Shown here: one piece after another, positions 11,341 to 24,300 of the stretch
Layout: the number at the start of each line of letters is the position of its first letter
How positions within the stretch are numbered: the stretch's first letter is position 1
NCBI GenBank assembly: GCA_947846985.1
Contig: CANTUZ010000020.1
Location: forward strand, 4,747,459 to 4,811,458
DNA: 64,000 nt
Direction of reading: 5' to 3'
Source of the DNA: Fratercula arctica
Lineage: Eukaryota > Chordata > Aves > Charadriiformes > Alcidae
The notes under the pieces: generated by a model
The model's database searches: none
Told to the model about the DNA's origin: nothing
The model's input: the letters and a program-made list of their open reading frames with translations, nothing else
Program-made: the position numbers and the translations under genes

Positions 11341-13602
11341 GGTTGTTTGGGCTCAGCCCTTTCTGTATTCCCATTTAATGCAAAATATATATAATATACA
11401 AATATCTCCCAAGCACACGTGCCAGGAACCTACTCCTTCCTGTCACAGCCATTTCTTTCACGCTAACTGGTACCCAGTCTAAAGAAAACGGCATATTCTT
11501 CGCTTTCCAGGCTCCGAGCAGCAGGTAGAGATGTGCCCTATCTAAATGCCCGCTGTCCTGCACCTTCCCTCCCGTGGCACCTCTGTGAACGAAGAGGGGC
11601 TGGAAGCATTTTGTGGTGGTGATGTGAAGCATCAGTATGCGAGCAGAGGGAGGACGCGAGACATCTCAGCCTTGCTAAATCTCTGGTTGCAGCATTGGCT
11701 GCTTCAGCTCATAAGTCGGGCTCGTGCTTAGGAACAGAAAGGCATAAAACCAGCTGATCCATTACTCATTTTAAGCTGTAGCTGGAGAAATGAACCGCTT
11801 TAAAAAAAAATGAAGGCTACAGATCACAATAATATCTTCCCTTAGACAGAAAGCTAAAGAAGTAATTTGAAAAGCTTTGTTCAGCATGACCTGATCACAG
11901 GACTGCAGAAGTCCTGGACATGACTTTAATTACTGGCCCGGTCCTATAATTATTCTGTCCTTCAACTATTTTTATTGCAACAGCTGGATTGGAAAATCCT
12001 TAGAACAAGCAAAAAAGATCAAAGCCACACTCCCCTCCAAGCCCCTTCACAACCTACAATCTGTCATCTGGTGTAACTGGGACATGCTGGGACAGCGAGT
12101 TCCTTCGGGCTTCAGCCCAAGCGTGGGGACAGGGAGACCCCGATGGCACCCGAGCCGGGCAGCGAGGAGGGCTGGCTGGAGAAACCATATGGCACCTCCT
12201 GTTTCCCACCAGGGAAACGGGGAAAAGTGTCCTTAAAATTTGTCTTGCGCTGGGTTTGAGCCTTATCTGGGGTTCAGGAGAGCTTGCCGGGCCATGTGTC
12301 GGGGCTGTTGATTTTCCGTGACATCTGCTCCACGCTGGCCCCCGGCAGCGTTCCCTGCGGTACCCGCAGCCCCCGGCAGCCCCGCGCTCGCCGGCTTTTG
12401 TCTGTTGTGGTGTGTCCCCCCCTTCCACCTCCCGCGATTGCCTCGTCCCGGGCTGGGGAGCAGCTGAAGGGGCAGCAGCATCCGAAACTGCAGCCGGTTA
12501 TTTATATTTCATGAAGACGGGCTCTCCTTGCTTGCCAAATGGCCTCTCCGCGCTGCTCCCCTGCCTGGCCGCATCCCGCCTGGGCCAGGGCCGGGGAGGA
12601 GCGGTGCCGAGCAAGGCTGGGGATTTTCCACTGTTTGCTGCCCTGGCGTTATTTTTGTTCTTAGCTGAAAGAGCCGTCTGCACGTCTGATGCCCTTTTTA
12701 TAACTATTTCAGAGAGCTGTAACTCAGCCGTGATGCAACCCCTGGGCAGCCTTTCTAAGGGGGCTTTTACTGTCCGGATGGGATAATTTATCCTCCTTTT
12801 CGCTCTTTTTTTTAATCGGCGCTTAGTCTGTGGGTTTATTAACAGCAAAATTAAAAGGTGCGTGTATGGAAATCGCAAATGATAACCTGCGAGGTGGCGC
12901 GGGAGGTTTGGCTGGCTGCCTCTGGGGCGGCGTGCTGCACAGCTGGCACCAGGGACCCTCTGGGGAGGGAAGCAGCTGGAGCCCGGCTGGGAATGGTTTC
13001 GTTTAGAGACTGCTTGGGAAAGGCCCTGCCATGCCCTGACTCCTGCTAGGACTGTGCCGGTGCGGGGACAGGCTCTTTGGTACACGAGGGGGTCTCTGGA
13101 GCCAGTCCCCTTGCTATTGCCGGGCTGCACGTGGAGGCAGAGCTCATCCCGGTGCCCTGCCGGAGGGAGCAGATATTTGCTAGGTCTCTCTCATGCATAA
13201 AATAGAATTATTATTATTTTTTCAAACAGCAAATCATCCTTTTTATTTTCTCCTATGGGGGCTGTTGTACTCAATTGCTCTGACTAATTTTCCATCCCTC
13301 CTAGCAGACAGCACGGTCCTCCTCCTTCTGTCCAAGAGGTCTCCCCAGCGTTTGAGCACAAATAACCCCATAAAGCTGATTTTTTGCCAGCAGAACAACC
13401 CAGGGGTTGGGAGGACAGTGACTGCGGGCTTGTACCTGGGTCAGCAGAGCCTGTAAATTGTTTCTGGCACTATCCACACCTCCCTGCCCCTCCACAAAAA
13501 GAGTTTGGGATTGGAAACTCTCTCCGGAGTTGCCAAAGGGGAGATGACAGGAATGGAGCTGGAGACGGCTCGGTGACCGCTGGGTTTGTGTTCGTTTTGC
13601 AG
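11341..13602 (+). other. Upstream region before the first coding exon
   Basis: 2.3 kb, no gene or repeat family recognised; ends at the acceptor of the first coding exon. Confidence 0.7.
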
Positions 13603-13684
13603 CTGAGGATCCGTCTGCGCCTGCCGCTGCTCTGCTCGCCCCGGGGGACGCAACCCAGGTCCTAACGCTGCCCAGGCCTCCAAA
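13603..13684 (+). other. NFASC: NFASC 5' UTR part of first coding exon
   Basis: A pyrimidine-rich acceptor (TTCGTTTTGCAG, ending 13602) precedes 82 nt of untranslated sequence before the ATG. At least one non-coding first exon must therefore lie further upstream. The mammalian gene also has distant 5' UTR exons. The exact acceptor is inferred. Confidence 0.6.
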
Positions 13685-13778
13685 ATGGTCATGCAAAGAC
13701 ACCACCTCACCTGCGCAGGAATAGCGTTGGCTCTCTGCCTTCATCACCTCGTCAGCGCCATCGAAGTCCCTCTGGATT
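13685..13778 (+). CDS. NFASC: NFASC exon 1: start codon and signal peptide
   Basis: Starts [10 protein letters not shown], followed by a hydrophobic core ([15 protein letters not shown]) and a likely cleavage site before IEVPLD. The ATG context has A at -3 and G at +4, so it is strong. A second Met lies at codon 3. The exon ends in phase 1 at donor GTAAGT. IEVPLD is the mature N terminus expected of neurofascin. Confidence 0.93.
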
Positions 13779-15274
13779 GTAAGTTACGGTTCACCCCTCT
13801 AAAAACTGCCGCTGAAACGGTTGAGGAGGTAGAGTGAGGATGTGCACGGCCCAGGCGGCTTTCCTGGTCCAGCCTAAGGTTCTTTGTTTGGGGCTATTTT
13901 TCTTCTTAAACCACGCGCCCTCCAGCAAGTCACCAAAGTCACTCTCTGATTTAGTTCATCTGCCTCAAAAACTGAGCAAAGGGCTCAAAACCCCGTATCG
14001 AGACGGGACGGAGCATCCAAGCCCAACTGGTGAAGAAACTGGGTCCTGGCAAGTCCTCAGCTTGTTAAGTTCAATGGAGCATCCCGGGTTTCCTGGTGTT
14101 CCTACGGAGCACGGGCAGGTTTCGGGATGCTCCTTCGTGGAGGGCAGATGCTGCCACGATCTGACACCCAGGTCCTGCGCAACAATGTGATTTTTTCTTT
14201 TTCTCTCTGTTGGGACTTTTCAGTTAATTATGAGGTGGGAGTTATGTTTTATTCCGAAGCGCTGGGGGATACGGAGCGAGGAGGGAAGGGGGGACATGGG
14301 CTGACATTTCTGCTGAATGGGCATCTTCAGGCCAGCACATGGGAAATGCCTGACTTGTTTGAACGCGCTTGAGACGGGGGGCTCGTACCGAGAGCTGCTC
14401 AGCCACTGATCTGGAAACCAGTTTCATAATTTCTTTGTGTCCCAGCTTCCTCCTGTAGCGGCTGTTAATGATGATCAGCCCGTCACTGCAGGGAATCTCT
14501 TCCGACAGTGCAATGCACAGAAATCCTCCAGCGAGCAGTGCATTAGTGGAAAAAGCACAGCTTTTTGCTGGGGTCTAAATTCGGGCTGAAGTCCCGGCGT
14601 TGCTCTCGATAAGAGAAATTTCTACCCTGTGGGTTGTTGCTCTGTGGAGTCCTGGGTGTGCTGGCCACAGCCGGGGTACCGCAGCCGATCCCTGACTCTG
14701 GGCAGCAAAATGGGAAGGAAAAATTTGAGGCAGTGGCTTTTGGGTGAAATTTGGAAATGACTGAAGAGAAAGGGTGAGAAAGCTCTGATTCGCGGAGGGG
14801 AATAAATACTTATGTTACTTGAAAAGGAGAGGGTCCCAGACTGGAGTGTGAGTCCCTGCTCTGCTCCGTTCCAGATGTTTGTGGATGAAAAATCTCTGTT
14901 CCCCTGGAGTCAGCGCTGTGACACGCACAGGGCACTCTAGTTCCCAGCAATGGGAATTTTATTTAATGCACACAGCTCCGTGGTTCCTTCAGGCCTGGCT
15001 TTGTCAGCATCTGTAACAGTCCAGAAAGGCAGGCAGCTGGCGTGGAAGTAGGGGCCGGTGCAGCTGGGGAAAACCGAATGGGTCTGCAAACAGCCGCCTG
15101 CTGCCATTTCTCGTGCTCTGCATCAGGAAGGGAGGGATTTTGCTACTTAAATGTAATGCGACCTTAGAAAAGTAAGAGAAATGCTGACAGCTGGTGGAGA
15201 AATGCTCAAGGCAGCCTGCGGCAGCTGACCATCTCTCAGCAGCTCGCCGTTTCTCCAGCCTCCTCCTCCTCCTT

Positions 15275-15307
<33 letters not shown>

Positions 15308-18300
15308 CTCCTCCTCCTTTTCCTCCTCCTCCTCCTTTTCCTCCTCCTCCTTTTCCTCTTCCTCTTCCTCCTCCCCTTCCTCCTCCTCCTCCTCCTCCTC
15401 CGTGCTGCACAGCACTGACAGCATCATCCCCTCCAGTGCTAGTGGGAAACTGGGAGCCTAAGAGCATCCTTTTGTCACGCTTCCCTGAACGGATCCCTTG
15501 TACAACAGATATTTGTAAATAACGTGCGTGGGGGCAGTTGCACACAGCAGTGCCGAGAGCAGGTGGGTGAGGAGCATCTCCCAGCCCGGGGTGAGGGTCA
15601 GGGACCCTGCCAACGCCTGTCGCCACCAGCCGACCCTTCCCAGCCTCCCTCCATGGAGACACGGAGCATCAGCTTCGTTGTACTTCCATCCCAACCTTCA
15701 GGGCCATCAGGGGTTTTCTTTCAGCTCCCGCTTAAGCCACCTGGTGATCAGGGCTCCCTTCCCCGCTGCTCGTCTGTGGGGTGAGCTAATGAAAGCATCA
15801 CCCCAACAACTCCAGCGGCTGCAGCTCTGACCAGGGAGGGTGTAAATAGCCCCAGCTGCTCCGGCTTTGTGCCAGGGCTGATAAACCTGCAAATCCTGCT
15901 CTGTGAAACTTTCTTTTTCACCCACTGCGAAAGTGGAGATCAGCTCCTTCCTCCAGTGTCAGGGGGTGGGCTCAGCCCCGGGGGTGGGAGATCTCCCCGG
16001 GGAGGCGTTTTGCTCCCCAAACCCTATATTTTAAGGGCAGAAGCAGCTCAGGAGAGGGCAGATGTGTGGGCAAAGCCTTGGGGTCCCCTCATGGCAGAGG
16101 GAACAGCCCCCGCTCACCCTGTCACAGGGGGACCTGCACTATTTGCTCATTCTTTTAAGCCTGTCTAGGTGCTTTTTCCCCGCCCCAACCCTAACAAGTT
16201 TTCTTCTTTGGATAAAATCCTGCCTGCCCCTGTCCTGGGGACAGGGTATGTATCTCTCCCCATGTTACAGGCACCTTCTCTGAGTTTGAGCATCACCTAA
16301 AAAAGGTTTATCAGGCACGTATTAGCCTCTAACTCAGAGGGATGAAACGGGGAGGGGGGGCTCAGGGTAAGCCTGGCCGTGGGAAAACGGGGAACGTTGC
16401 TATCTCCTGTGGGCAACCCACCGGACCGCGGGGCCACCAGCACCTGCGGGCAAGTGGTGTGAGCACACCGAAGCCCATCCAGGCACCCTGTGCTCTCTTT
16501 TGGGCTAAAACCCCCCGCTGCAGAGGCAGCTGACAGCGAACAGGACCCTTCAGCAGCAGCGTCCCCCACCTGGGCTGTAAGTAGGTAGATTAGAACACGC
16601 TTGAATTGTAAAATGATTTGTGTGTGGTGTTTGCAAGCCCTACGATAACTATACGTGTTTGTTTATGTTTGTGTACGTGATGTGTATAGGTTTGCTCTTC
16701 TATTAACCTTCTTTCTTTCTTTCATTATGCTTGCACTTGGGAAATAACAGCAAATATTCAGAGTGAATGTAAGTGTTCCCCTCGCCCTCTGTGTGTACGT
16801 GTCCGTCTCCTCTGCATGGCCGAAACAGGGCACGAGGGGTCTGTCCCAAGCAGGGGGTCACACCGAGCCGGGGGATGGTGGTGGCCATTGGCACAGGGTG
16901 CACGTGGCAGCATCGCCCGCTGCCAGTGCCAGGCTGGCCAGGCTCAGGACAAACCACTTCTCCTGCCCAGCCAGGCTGGGAAAAGCCCGGGAGGTGCTGG
17001 AGCAGCTCGGGAAGGAGTGCTGGGGCTCTCCTGCTTTCCCTGGAGCAGGTCTAGCAGACAGACAGTGCCTTTTCTGCCATGCAAATATTTTGTTTCTGTG
17101 GTGGCTCGTGATTGCTAACGCCACACGGCAGAGGCTCCTCGGCCTCGCGCGAGCGTCTGTGCCAAGCTCAGCCCCGCGTACGGACGCAGTTGCAGCATCA
17201 CTCGCTCTGCCCTCCTGAACACCGGTGCTGCGCTCCTTTTGGGGTGAATCTGGGAGGTTTTGAGTACCTTTGAACATCTTCCCGTGGATGTCTGGCTCCC
17301 TGCCCCAGCTGCAGCCCCTCTCTTTGAGGTGCAGAGCCGGGATGCCTTTCAGTCTGATTCAAAGGACCCGAGGTAGCAGGAAGATGTAGCTGTGACATTT
17401 CTTAATGAAACCAAGATCCCGAGCGAGAGACGGGGGATTCCCAGTACCGAAAGGGAGTCTGAACAGTGCCAATGGTCCGAGGGGTGGCGAGCAGCACACC
17501 CCCACAAGCGCTCATGGTAATTTCCTCAGGTGTTGAAGGGCTTTAAACCACAAATTACACGTCCAGCCTGGGGAAGAAGCTGAAATCCCATCAGGATCTG
17601 CTGCAGGATGGCAGAGAGGGGATTCGCCCTCTTTGCGTGCCCCTCCTCACGGCTTTTCGTTTGCTTTGCAGTGCCTCAGCCCCCCACAATCACCAAGCAG
17701 TCCGTGAAGGACTACATCGTTGACCCAAGAGATAATATCTTCATTGAATGTGAAGGCAAAGGGAACCCCGTTCCCACGTAAGTGCCTCCACAGCCCTTGT
17801 TACGCTGAAGCTCTGGGGTTTGTTAGGGCTGGCTCGGGGATGAGCTCCCCTCTGGTCGAGCCGTGCCATTTACCCCACCAGCTAATCCCGCCGCTGGCTT
17901 GCACAGCACAGGTGAGGATCCCGCCAGGTAAATATGGTCCGCAGTTACAAAACCAACCTCTTCCCTGCGTTTGCAGTTTTTCCTGGACACGGAACGGGAA
18001 GTTCTTCAACGTGGCGAAGGACCCCAAGGTGTCCATGCGGCGGCGGTCGGGGACGCTGGTCATCGACTTCCACAGCGGGGGGCGGCCGGAGGACTACGAG
18101 GGCGAGTACCAGTGCTTCGCCCGGAACGACTACGGCACTGCTCTCTCCAGCAAAATCCACCTCCAGGTCTCCAGTGAGTAACAACAACGGCACAGAGCGA
18201 GCAGCCAGCAGCCCTGAGGAGAGCAGGGGCTATTTGTATGGTATTTGGCCAACGGAATTCTGGGCTGCATAGGGAAGAGTGTGGCCAGCAGGTCAAGGGA

Positions 18301-21300
18301 GGTCATTCTCCCCCCTCTACTCTGCCCTGGTGAGGCCACAACTGGAATAATGTGTCCAGCTCTGGGCTCCCCAGTTCAAGGGAGACAGGGAACTGCTGGA
18401 GAGAGTCCAGCGTAGGGCAACAAAGATGATGGAGGGATTGGAGCATCTCCCTTACGAGGAAAGGCTGAGAGAGCTGGGTCTTTAGCCTGGAGAAGAGAAG
18501 GTCGAGGGGAGACCTTATTAATGTAGACAAGTATCTAAAGGGTGGGTTTAAGGAGGATGGAGCCAGAGTCTTTTCAGTGGTTCCCAGGAACAGGATGAGG
18601 GGTAACAGGCACAAGCTGGAACACAGGAAGTTCCGATCAAATATGAGAAAAAACTTCTTTACGGCGAGGGTGACAGAGCCCTGGAACAGGTGCCCAGGGA
18701 GGGTGTGGAGTCCCTTCTCTGGAGACTTTCAAGACCCGCCTGGATGCAGCCCTGAGTGATGTGCTCTGGGCAATCCTGCTGTAGCGGGGGAGTGGGACTG
18801 GGTGATCTCTAGAGGTCCCTTCCAAATCTGAAAAATTCCACAATTCCATGATTCTGTGTATGAGTTTTTGTAGGAGAGGCATGGAGAACACCCACTGCTC
18901 AAACATCTCAGCAGTGTTACCTGTGTCAGGATGTATCCAGTCACAGGACGGAGATGAAGGCATGGGGGTTGTGGCTGTAGCTAACAGGGAAGTACTCGGT
19001 ACAGGTTTAAGGGAATCTTGCACACGGAGAAATGAAGTTTGCATTGAGGCCACTCCATCGAAACCAGGCCAGGTCCAGCGGGAAGAGATCTGCAAAGTTT
19101 CTTCCCTCCCTTCCTCACGAGGCGTCTTTACTTCTTGTGGCAGAGTCTCCCCTGTGGCCCAAGGAGAAGGTGGATGTGATAGAGGTGGATGAAGGTGCTC
19201 CGCTCAGCCTGCAGTGCAACCCGCCGCCGGGCCTGCCTTCTCCCGTCATCTTCTGGATGAGCAGCTGTGAGTCGGGGCAACCCCCTTCCCACCTTGAACC
19301 CTGGGGGCAGCCTTCCCGTCATCTACAGCCTTTATTTAAAATAACTCTGTTTGGGGTCATCACTGCTAGCTCAGAGCTTGGAGGCACCCAGGTGTGGCCT
19401 CCTGGGTTTCTCCTTTGCGCAGCCACCCATAGGAGGATCTGACCTTCTCTGAATGCCTCTATCCCCCCTGCAGCCATGGAGCCCATCCACCAGGACAAGC
19501 GCGTCTCCCAGGGCCAGAACGGCGACCTGTACTTCTCCAACGTCATGCTGCAGGATGCCCAGACCGACTACAGCTGCAACGCGCGCTTCCACTTCACCCA
19601 CACCATTCAGCAGAAAAACCCCTACACCCTCAAGGTGAAAACCAGTAAGTGTCATGGTGATCGCTCAGGATGGGTCTTCCCTGGCCTCTCTCGGGCAGGG
19701 TTTTCCTTCCACACACCTCGTTTCTGTCCTTGACAGCACTGAGACCTACCAGGGAGAAGAGTGGCTTCCTTCGTTTTATTTGGGATAGTACAGGAACGTG
19801 TCTGGATGAGGAATGATAGTCCTGGGATGGGTAACCTGGCAGGGAGGGGTGGCTGCTTTCCCTCCAGCATCTCAGAGCTTTGCAGCTTCATGGGTCGAGG
19901 GCTGCAGAGGTACCTTGGTGCAGGTATTGCTCAGTCTGTGTGTCTGGGATAAACTGGAAAGCATTTCAACACAGATGGGGCATTCCCCCCATCTTCAGGG
20001 AAATTTATAATATCAAGTGATCTTTCCCTAGTTGGAAAAGCTGGAAATAGCCTTGGTTTGCTCCAGGCTTAGGTTTATGGGGAACTCCCAGCCGTGATGG
20101 TGCTGCACGGGGGGACTGGGGTTTACCCACTGACCAGGAGCTGCTGTTCAGCCCCTTGGCTCTGGGACGTGCTGACAGGAGGGCTTGAGCCTTTGGGGTC
20201 TGAGCGTGTACACGTGGGACACGCTCAGGATGGCCAGCGATCTCAGTGTCACCTTGGTGACGAGCATCGTCTCAGGGTCAGGAGGAGCCACATGGTGGCT
20301 CTTTCCAAGCGGGTGAAGACCCTTTCCATGGGCAGGTCCAGCCACCAGCAGTCCCTTCTCCAGAAAGGAGACTGCATGAAGGAAGGAGAGTTCCTGATGC
20401 CAACGCGTTCCATGCCGCTGGCTGGTGGGAGTGCTGGCAGAGGGGAACCGAGCTGAGCGCTGCAGGACACGAAACTCGTCAGTTGATGCGGGTCCTGCAG
20501 AGCAGGGGCTCGCTTTTGGGGTGGGTGCGTGCAGAGCACCGGCACAATCAGCAATTGACACAGAAACAGCACCTACGGGCCCCAGTCGTCAGACAGGAGC
20601 CATCTCCCGTTCCCAGTAAGGTCCGACAGGGAGGAAGGGGTAGTGGGTGCTGGCGGATGCAAGACTATGTTTTGGGGAGCAGGAAAAGCTCTTGCGCGAA
20701 GCAGGCACGAGGCGCTCCTGAATCCCAGCGTTAGGAGTTTAGTCTGATCTCACAGCAGCTTAATTTAGACGTAACGCTATGACAGCGACCTGAAAACAAA
20801 GTGAGAAGCAGACGGGGCCTGAAGTGTTTTGCAGTTTTATTGTAAGAGCTTCTCTGTGCAAAGCATGAGTGGAGAACCAGCAATATAAATACTACAAACA
20901 GGCTCTTTGCTGCTGGCGAGGAATGTGTGTAGGTGGTTCGTTCTGAATATTATTTGTCTGTTTACAGAGCTGGCCAAAGAATGCCAGCCTTTACCTGTAA
21001 GGGAAGGACTGAGTGCTAAATACGTGTGAGCTGGAGAAATTCTGGCAAACAAAGATCTGTGGTCATTTGAGCCTCCAAAGGCTCCAGCCTGACGTATTTG
21101 TCTAGAAAAAATGTGGAGGAAATCCTGGAAGGTTTCTGTGCAGACAGATACAAGCTCCCCCTCCTGCTACACTCAGATGCCACCACAGCGTTTTGCTCCC
21201 AGGCTTATGCAGAATTGGCTTCCAATTATACTGGACCCTTTCTTTAAGTTTTCCTTTGGAAACATCTGCTGTGTTATCAGATGCAAATGCCACCCCATGA

Positions 21301-24300
21301 GCTCCCCAAAGGCCCTTATAATTTCAAGAACAGAGTCTCTAATTTCTCATCTGTTATTATACAAAAAATTCTTTATACGCTCAGCGTTCAAAGGAGATGA
21401 GCTTGTATTTGTCTCAAGCTGTTCAGTCATCTCAGCCTGAAGCCATGAGCATTGGCTGTCTTTAAAAAAATAAATTCACCAGCTGCTGAAAAATTGTTGC
21501 ATGGGATTGCCATGTCCTTGGATGCAAGAAGAGACAAATGCAAAGGCCTGGGGGAGCGATACAGCCGTGCTTTTCCCTGCAGAGCCTTTCTCTGGTGTAC
21601 CCAGGCTCAGGTAGCTCTTGGGCATCACTGTTGGAGCGGGGCCGGAGGAGGCCCCGGAGATGCTGGGAGGGCTGGAGCCCCTCTGCTGTGGGGACAGGCT
21701 GAGAGAGCTGGGGGGGTTCAGCCTGGAGAAGAGAAGGCTCCAGGGAGACCTTCCAGCCCCTGCCAGTCCCTAAAGGGGCTCCAGGAAAGCTGGGGAGGGA
21801 CTCTGGAGCAGGGAGGGGAGCCGTGGGACGAGGGGGAAGGGTTTTACACTGACAGAGGGGAGATTGAGATGAGATCTGGGGAAGAAATTGTTTGCTGTGA
21901 GGGGGGTGAGCCCCTGGCCCAGGGTGCCCAGAGAAGCTGTGGCTGCCCCATCCCTGGAGGGGTTCAAGGCCAGGTTGGACGGGGCTTGGAGCAGCCTGGG
22001 CTGGTGGGAGGTGTCCCTGCCCAGGGCAGGGGGTGGCACTGGGTGGTCTTTAAGGTCCTTTCCAACCCAGACCATTCTGTGATTCTATCATCTCCTGGGC
22101 TCTCTTAACCCCCTGAACAGAGACCTGGTGTGTGGCCAATGACTTAAGGCTCAGGGCAACAACTACATGGTAGCCAACGTAGCCTCTCGCCTCTCCTGTT
22201 GGGCGGATGATACTGTAACACGGCTGGGCCACATCCTGGTGGAAACCAGGGCGTTCTCGCACACCAAAACAGAATTTGGGGTAATGGTGGGAGCTGAGGA
22301 GGGCAGATCCTCCAGCAGCCACGGGCCGGGATGCCGCATCCCCCCCCTCCTCGCAGAGCGTGGGGGGCGATTACCTTTCTTCTTCAAGCACAGGTGATGG
22401 CTGGTTGTCAATAAACGAGAGCAGCGTGTTACTGAAGAGCCGGTGTTTGGCATGTAACACAACCTACTTTAATTACCTTGTAATTAAAAGGGATTTCGCA
22501 GCAGATTATGCTTTTAGAGCCTAATTATTATTATTATTTGTTCATCTTCGCCATGCCTTTCTGCATCGTTACGCTGCTGCCCAGCTGTGTCCAACCTATG
22601 CGTTATGCTGGGAAAAAGTAGCCGGAATATGTTGCCCTCATAGTTAAGAAACTGAGAGAAAAAGCATTTTTCTTCTCCAAATTGAACGGAATTTTTTTTT
22701 TTTTTTAAAGATACAACTGTCTGTATAATTAGGAGAAACACACTTCGAGGAAATGTTTCTGATGCAATTTTCATACATTTATTTGTCCTCCCATCTCACA
22801 GGAGGAAAACTGCCCTCTTTTCCTCTCCGTTATTGCTGTGTTATGTTGTTTGTCCTGGAAGGCAGCTGTGCTCGGAGTGCTTTTGTATCCCCGCTGTTGC
22901 CTGTCCGCGTTGCTCTTGTGTTTCGGGAAGTTATTTTGTTTTCTGTCCCCCCACCCCGCACCGCCTGTCCGTGTCCCCCCCCGCCCGCTTTGTGGCCCTC
23001 GGTATGCTCACGGTCTTTTGTTTATTGCAGAGAAACCCCATAACGAAACGTCTTTACGAAATCACACTGACATGTACAGTGGTGAGTCAACGCTGGCTTC
23101 TGGAGACCTTCACCATTTAACCCCCTTCTGCCTAACCTTGACTTATCTCCCGCGTTAACCGGGCAGCGAGCGGCCGCAGCACCCTCTGCCCTTCGCCTGC
23201 GCCCACCCACCCCCGTGTCTGCCCCCGTCCCCGGCCGGGGGTGATGAGATGGTGGGACGGGTGGGACAAGATGAACCAGACAGGGACAAAATCCCCCCAA
23301 AAGCTTGCACCATTTAAACTTATTGAGTTTTAAGCTAATTCACTGGATCTGCAGAGCCCAGCTTGAGAGGCGTTCGGATTAATGGGATCTGAAAACGTCG
23401 GCGTGGCTGAGCGAGCCCAGCTTGGTTCCTCGCCAAAGAGGTGGCTTGTCCTCAGCAAAGGCTCATGATTTACAGATAAGTCCCACCATCCCTCTTCTCT
23501 CTGTCTTCAGAAAGGGCATCTATTGTATTTGCGGCTAAACGCAGGCAGTGACTGGGAGAAAAAAAAAAGAAGAAAAAGAGGAGTATTTGGTTTTCTCAGA
23601 AGCTGGGTGCTTTGTTTCTTTGTGGTGAGGTTGTTTGTGTGCTGGTTGCTTTTGCCAGGCTTTCTCTGCTGGGGACACCTCTGGGCAGGGACGTCACCCT
23701 TCCCTGGGCAGGAGCCTGCGTTTGCTGGGAGAAGCCTGTCCCAAACTCATAAATTAAGCTGCAGACACCAAACCGCGCGGCTTCCCGGGGCACTGCCCTG
23801 AGAACGGATTGGAAGTGCCACGGATGTGAGGGATGATGTGGGCAGAGCTGGGCAGCAGCAGGGGTTTGCAGGGCAGATGGAGGTGCCTGCAGGCGATGCT
23901 GAGAGTGCAGGCACTGCCAGGGATGCGAACGCTGCGCCAAAGACCACCGCAGGGTTGCATTGCCCCAAGGCCGGGCGCTGTCGTGGGCAGGATTTGCTTT
24001 CTGCCCCTCTTGCTGCTTTCGGGGACCAGAGTTGTGGCAGCAGGATGGGGACAACCCTGGCCATGCCCCGTGCTGGTCCCCAGCCGTGCCCTCCAGTGAA
24101 ATCCTGCTCAGCCAATGTCTCATCCTCTTCCACCCAGAGCCACAGGTTGGTTTGTCCAGGGCACATTTTCTTCTTCCACGGGGACTTTTTGGGACGAGGA
24201 GTGCTTCTGACAGCTAGGAGCAGAGAGAGTTGGAGTGTGGGAAGAGGAGGATGTGCCAGGCGAGGACACTGGGTTCGGTGTCCCTGGCGAGAGCCCTCCT

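Larger units (their letters stand above)
13779..17671 (+). other. NFASC: Intron 1 (contains microexon and polypyrimidine tract)
   Basis: 3.9 kb of intron. It holds the TCC-rich tract at 15258-15401 and the 18-nt microexon at 16751-16768. I see no other gene; ORFs here are short and lack recognisable domains. Confidence 0.85.

Noticed and set aside
12498..13130. 210-codon minus-strand frame
   Set aside because: GC-rich non-coding composition, no recognisable domain, and no splice or promoter context.
15236..15427. Glu-rich minus-strand and Leu-rich plus-strand frames
   Set aside because: Translations of the TCC tract.
21452..22108. 218-codon + strand frame
   Set aside because: Runs through the CR1 fragment; similar frames occur in the other same-subfamily CR1 copies.
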